A stretch of 64,000 nucleotides of DNA from AR12 sp036265915 (lineage in GTDB: Bacteria; Methylomirabilota; Methylomirabilia; Rokubacteriales; CSP1-6), in assembly GCA_036265915.1 (NCBI GenBank), contig DATAOC010000114.1, positions 1 to 64,000 on the forward strand, given 5' to 3'. Positions 61,745-64,000 of this stretch are shown here, one piece after another (within the stretch, counting starts at the first letter, position 1; every line of letters begins with the position of its first letter). The notes under the pieces were generated by a model, which saw nothing but the letters and a program-made list of their open reading frames with translations, ran no database searches and was not told the DNA's origin. A program made the translations under genes and the position numbers.

Positions 61745-62719
61745 TCAGGCGGCGCGGCGCGTCGCGCGCCAGGCGAGCACCGCGGGGACGAGCAGTGCGG
61801 CGCCGATGGCGACACGCCGCCGTCGCCGGGCGGCCGGCGTCGCGCGCCAGCCGCCGCGGATCTCGGTACCCTCCGACATCGGCGTCAGCACGGCGCCGGG
61901 CGTCGGCAGCGCCGGCACCGTCTGGAAGTGGTCGCGATCCGTCATGATCCGCGCCGCGCGCTCGTACAGGCCGGGCGCCAGCGTGTGCAGCAGGTGCATG
62001 GCGCGGGCCGCCGTACCCACGAAGCGCTCGCGCCGGGGCCGCTGCGCGGCCCGGACGATCGCGTCCGCGACGTCCTCGGGATCGTAGACCGGGCGGGGCG
62101 GCTTCAACGCGCGGCCGGTGTAGTTGGCGCTGTGCTGGAAGAACGGCGTGTCGATCGCCGCCGGCATGATGGTGACGACGTCGATCCCGCTGCCGATCAG
62201 CTCCTCGCGCAGCGTCTCCGAGAAGCCGACCACCGCGAACTTCGAGGCCACGTACGGCGTGTAGTACGGCATGGCCATCTTGCCGACCATCGACGCGACG
62301 TTCACGAGAACGCCGCCGCCCTGCGTTCGGAAGTGTGCCACCGCCGCGCGCGCGCCGTGCACGTAGCCGAAGAAATCGGTCTCGACCACGTGGCGGAAGA
62401 CGTGAGCCGGCAGCGCCTCGAAGTCGCCGAGGGCGCCGACGCCGGCGTTGTTGACCCATACGTCGAGTCGGCCAAACGTCTCCAGCGGCCGCCGCGCGAG
62501 ATCGCGGACGGCGCGCTCGTCGGTCACATCGGTGGGCACCGCCACCGCTGATGCGCCCTGCGCGCGGCACTCCTCGACCAGGCTGTCCAGCGGTGCCTTG
62601 CGGCGGGCGGCCACCACGACGGCGGCGCCCTCGCGCGCGAAGGCGAGCGCCGTCGCGCGGCCGATGCCGCTCGACGCGCCGGTGATGACGACGACGGAGT
62701 CCGAGAGTGAGGTCGGCAT
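61745..62719 (-). CDS. Short-chain dehydrogenase/reductase with C-terminal membrane anchor
   Basis: 324 residues. The SDR core has TGASSGIGRATALAFAREGA, VNNAGVGALGDFEAL and the catalytic Ser and YVASK (Tyr-x-x-x-Lys) with VNVASMVGKM. Beyond residue about 265 is an added region with a late hydrophobic anchor (RRVAIGAALLVPAVLAWRATR). It probably oxidises or reduces an alcohol or carbonyl at the membrane; the closest style is the lipid- or steroid-modifying SDRs. ATG 62719 has GGAGGT upstream. Its stop abuts the transketolase stop as TGATCA. It is divergent from the phosphomutase-like gene. Confidence 0.88.
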   Translation of the reverse strand: MPTSLSDSVVVITGASSGIGRATALAFAREGAAVVVAARRKAPLDSLVEECRAQGASAVAVPTDVTDERAVRDLARRPLETFGRLDVWVNNAGVGALGDFEALPAHVFRHVVETDFFGYVHGARAAVAHFRTQGGGVLVNVASMVGKMAMPYYTPYVASKFAVVGFSETLREELIGSGIDVVTIMPAAIDTPFFQHSANYTGRALKPPRPVYDPEDVADAIVRAAQRPRRERFVGTAARAMHLLHTLAPGLYERAARIMTDRDHFQTVPALPTPGAVLTPMSEGTEIRGGWRATPAARRRRRVAIGAALLVPAVLAWRATRRAA

Positions 62720-62767
62720 GCGGCACCTCCGGGGCGAGGCTGAGCAAGCGGGCTGCCAGCCAGTGGC

Positions 62768-62797
62768 TTGCGGAGGCCGGCGCCCGCTGACTATGCT
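62768..62797 (+). promoter_or_regulatory. Candidate promoter of the phosphomutase operon
   Basis: TTGCGG (62768-62773) and TATGCT (62792-62797) with an 18-base spacer, the same layout as the promoter at 55638-55667. Only six bases remain before the ATG at 62804. Confidence 0.55.
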
Positions 62798-62803
62798 GCG
62801 GCG

Positions 62804-63448
62804 ATGCCGGCCACTCGTCGCGCCGCCTCCACGCTCGTCCTGCTGGTGCGTCACGCGGTCACGCCGACGACGGGCAAGGTGCTGCCCGGACGGGCGCGCG
62901 GCCTGCATCTTTCGGACGAGGGACGCCGGCAGGCCGAGTCGGCCGCCAGGCGCCTGGCCGCGCTGCCCCGGATCGCGGCCGTGTACTCCTCACCGCTCGA
63001 GCGCGCGCGCGAGACAGCGGCCCCCATCGCGCGCGCGCGAGGGCTGGCCGTGCGCCTCGAGCGCGGGCTGCTCGAGTGCGATTTCGGCGCGTGGACGGGC
63101 ATGTCACTGAGGCGCCTGGCGCGGACGCGCGAGTGGCTGATCGTGCAGCGGCATCCCAGCGGCTTCCGGTTCCCGGCGGGTGAGTCCTTCGTGGAGATGC
63201 AGTCGCGGATCGCGGATGCCATGCGGCGACTCGTCGAGCGCCATCCCGGCCGTGCCATCGTCGCCGTGTCCCACGCCGACCCGATCAAGGCATTGCTCGC
63301 GCACGTGCTCGGCACACCGCTCGATCTGTTCCAGCGACTGGTGATCGCGCCCGCCTCGGTGTCCGCGGTTGCCTTCCGCCGCGACGGCGCCACGGTCCTT
63401 ACCGTGAACTCTATGGACGGCGGCCTGGCGGCGATGATTCCGCGATGA
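62804..63448 (+). CDS. Histidine phosphatase/phosphomutase family (MSMEG_4193-like)
   Basis: 214 residues of the histidine phosphatase (phosphoglycerate mutase) superfamily, with the phospho-acceptor in LLVRHAVTPTTG and the second His in VAVSHADPIKALLAHVLG. The stretch AVYSSPLERARETAAPIA is characteristic. The neighbours fix the identification: a DUF3090 protein and an SCO1664-like gene follow, as in the actinobacterial gene triad of MSMEG_4193-type phosphomutase. Its stop overlaps the DUF3090 ATG as ATGA. Substrate unknown. The N-terminus begins at ATG 62804, six bases after a TATGCT box, with no Shine-Dalgarno. Confidence 0.85.
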   Translation: MPATRRAASTLVLLVRHAVTPTTGKVLPGRARGLHLSDEGRRQAESAARRLAALPRIAAVYSSPLERARETAAPIARARGLAVRLERGLLECDFGAWTGMSLRRLARTREWLIVQRHPSGFRFPAGESFVEMQSRIADAMRRLVERHPGRAIVAVSHADPIKALLAHVLGTPLDLFQRLVIAPASVSAVAFRRDGATVLTVNSMDGGLAAMIPR

Positions 63449-63951
63449 CGCCGCCCGAGTCGTTCGAGCTGCTCAGGCCCGATCACTTCACCTGCGGCAC
63501 CGTGGGGATGCCGGGCGAGCGCGTCTTCTACATCCAGGCGCGGCAAGGCCGGCGGCTGGTGACGCTGAAGAGCGAGAAGGAGCAGGTGCGCGCGCTCGGC
63601 CAGTACCTGTCCGAGCTGCTCGACAAGCTGCCGGCCGGGACGGGCGTGAAGCCCGCCGATGCGGCGCTGCTCGAGCCGGTCGATCCGGCGTGGCCGATCG
63701 CCTCCATCGGCCTCGGCTACGACGACGACACCAAGCGGATCATCGTCGTCGCCACCGCCGTCGAGGAAGAGGAAGGCCGCGAGGCGCCGACGGCGCGCTT
63801 TGCCGTGACCCGCGAGCAGGCCGCTGCCTTCGCGAGCCGCGCCGCCGACCTGATGAAGGGCGGCCGCGCCATCTGTCCCATGTGCAGTCAGCCGAAGGAC
63901 CCGGGCGGACACGTGTGTCCGCGGAGCAATGGTCACGTCGTCCGCTCGTGA
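63445..63951 (+). CDS. DUF3090 protein
   Basis: 168 residues of the DUF3090 family: FTCGTVGMPGERVFYIQARQG, LVTLKSEKEQVRALGQYLSELLD, an acidic stretch VEEEEGREAPTARFAVTREQ and a C-terminal zinc-ribbon-like ICPMCSQPKDPGGHVCPRSNGH. The protein has no known activity. It overlaps the phosphomutase gene by four bases and the next gene by 23 bases, so the three are strictly coupled. In actinobacteria the same three genes occur together, indicating a conserved module. Confidence 0.88.
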   Translation: MTPPESFELLRPDHFTCGTVGMPGERVFYIQARQGRRLVTLKSEKEQVRALGQYLSELLDKLPAGTGVKPADAALLEPVDPAWPIASIGLGYDDDTKRIIVVATAVEEEEGREAPTARFAVTREQAAAFASRAADLMKGGRAICPMCSQPKDPGGHVCPRSNGHVVRS

Positions 63952-64000
63952 CGCCCGGGCGCTCCTCGCCCGCGGCAGCCTCACGCTGAAGGGCCGGCTG
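63929..64000 (+). CDS. SCO1664-like protein, start only (3' truncated)
   Basis: An ATG at 63929 inside the DUF3090 gene opens a frame that runs to the window's end: 24 residues, including DARALLARGSLTLKGRL, which resembles the N-terminus of SCO1664-family proteins (distant PI3/4-kinase-like) that accompany DUF3090 and the MSMEG_4193-like phosphomutase. A GGAG site is three bases upstream. The match rests on a short stretch plus context, so confidence is moderate. Confidence 0.6.
   Translation, partial: MVTSSARDARALLARGSLTLKGRL

Overview
Organism. The window is uniformly very GC-rich and protein-dense, and every gene has the same codon style. I see no phage, IS element, CRISPR array, rRNA or tRNA. 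The content points to a soil or sediment bacterium of the Methylomirabilota/'Candidatus Rokubacteria' type: a hopanoid C-3 methylase, an ergothioneine EgtB/EgtD pair, a tungsten-type aldehyde:ferredoxin oxidoreductase, sugar and osmolyte ABC transporters, CaiB-type CoA transferase, sugar-acid dehydratases and a phosphomutase/DUF3090/SCO1664 triad. This taxonomic placement is inference only. No stretch longer than about 255 bp lacks a gene.

Layout. 1-5.5 kb: thioesterase end, esterase, serine hydrolase and MsrA on the minus strand, then a secreted beta-propeller protein and an MFS transporter. 5.5-8.8 kb: a chelatase-like AAA ATPase/VWA pair. 8.9-16.4 kb: a class IV aminotransferase (ilvE-like), hpnR, a ROK fructokinase, a molybdopterin oxidoreductase and a FadJ-type beta-oxidation enzyme. 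16.4-21.4 kb: a translationally coupled egtB-egtD-phosphoribosyltransferase operon, divergent from a YjhG-type dehydratase. 21.4-26 kb: an osmoprotectant ABC system with fused binding protein and permease, membrane proteins and a MarR-GNAT fusion. 26-38.3 kb: the aldehyde oxidoreductase, an MBL hydrolase, a sugar-acid operon (alpha-hydroxyacid oxidase, cupin, dehydratase, aldolase), CoA transferase, HAD, a large GAF protein and a methyltransferase. 38.4-48 kb: an aldo/keto reductase, two FecR-like paralogues flanking a carbohydrate ABC operon, PIG-L deacetylase, a dienelactone-hydrolase-like protein and a second binding protein. 48-55.5 kb: GspB/GspA, glnS, small proteins and an amidase with a short upstream partner. 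55.7-64 kb: a CoxL-like molybdenum hydroxylase large subunit, M20 peptidase, BON protein, transketolase, SDR, phosphomutase, DUF3090 and the start of an SCO1664-like gene.

How genes work together. Tandem genes are packed into operons whose stop and start codons overlap (ATGA, GTGA, CTGA, TGATG). Six of the twelve convergent pairs end with directly abutting or interlocked stop codons forming CTAG or TGATCA palindromes. Many operon-leading genes lack a Shine-Dalgarno site and instead carry a TANNNT or CATGAT box only 6-9 bases before the start codon, which suggests widespread leaderless transcription. Catabolic genes dominate (sugar acids, fatty acids, amides, heterocycles, carbohydrates), alongside stress and redox functions (MsrA, ergothioneine, osmolyte uptake).
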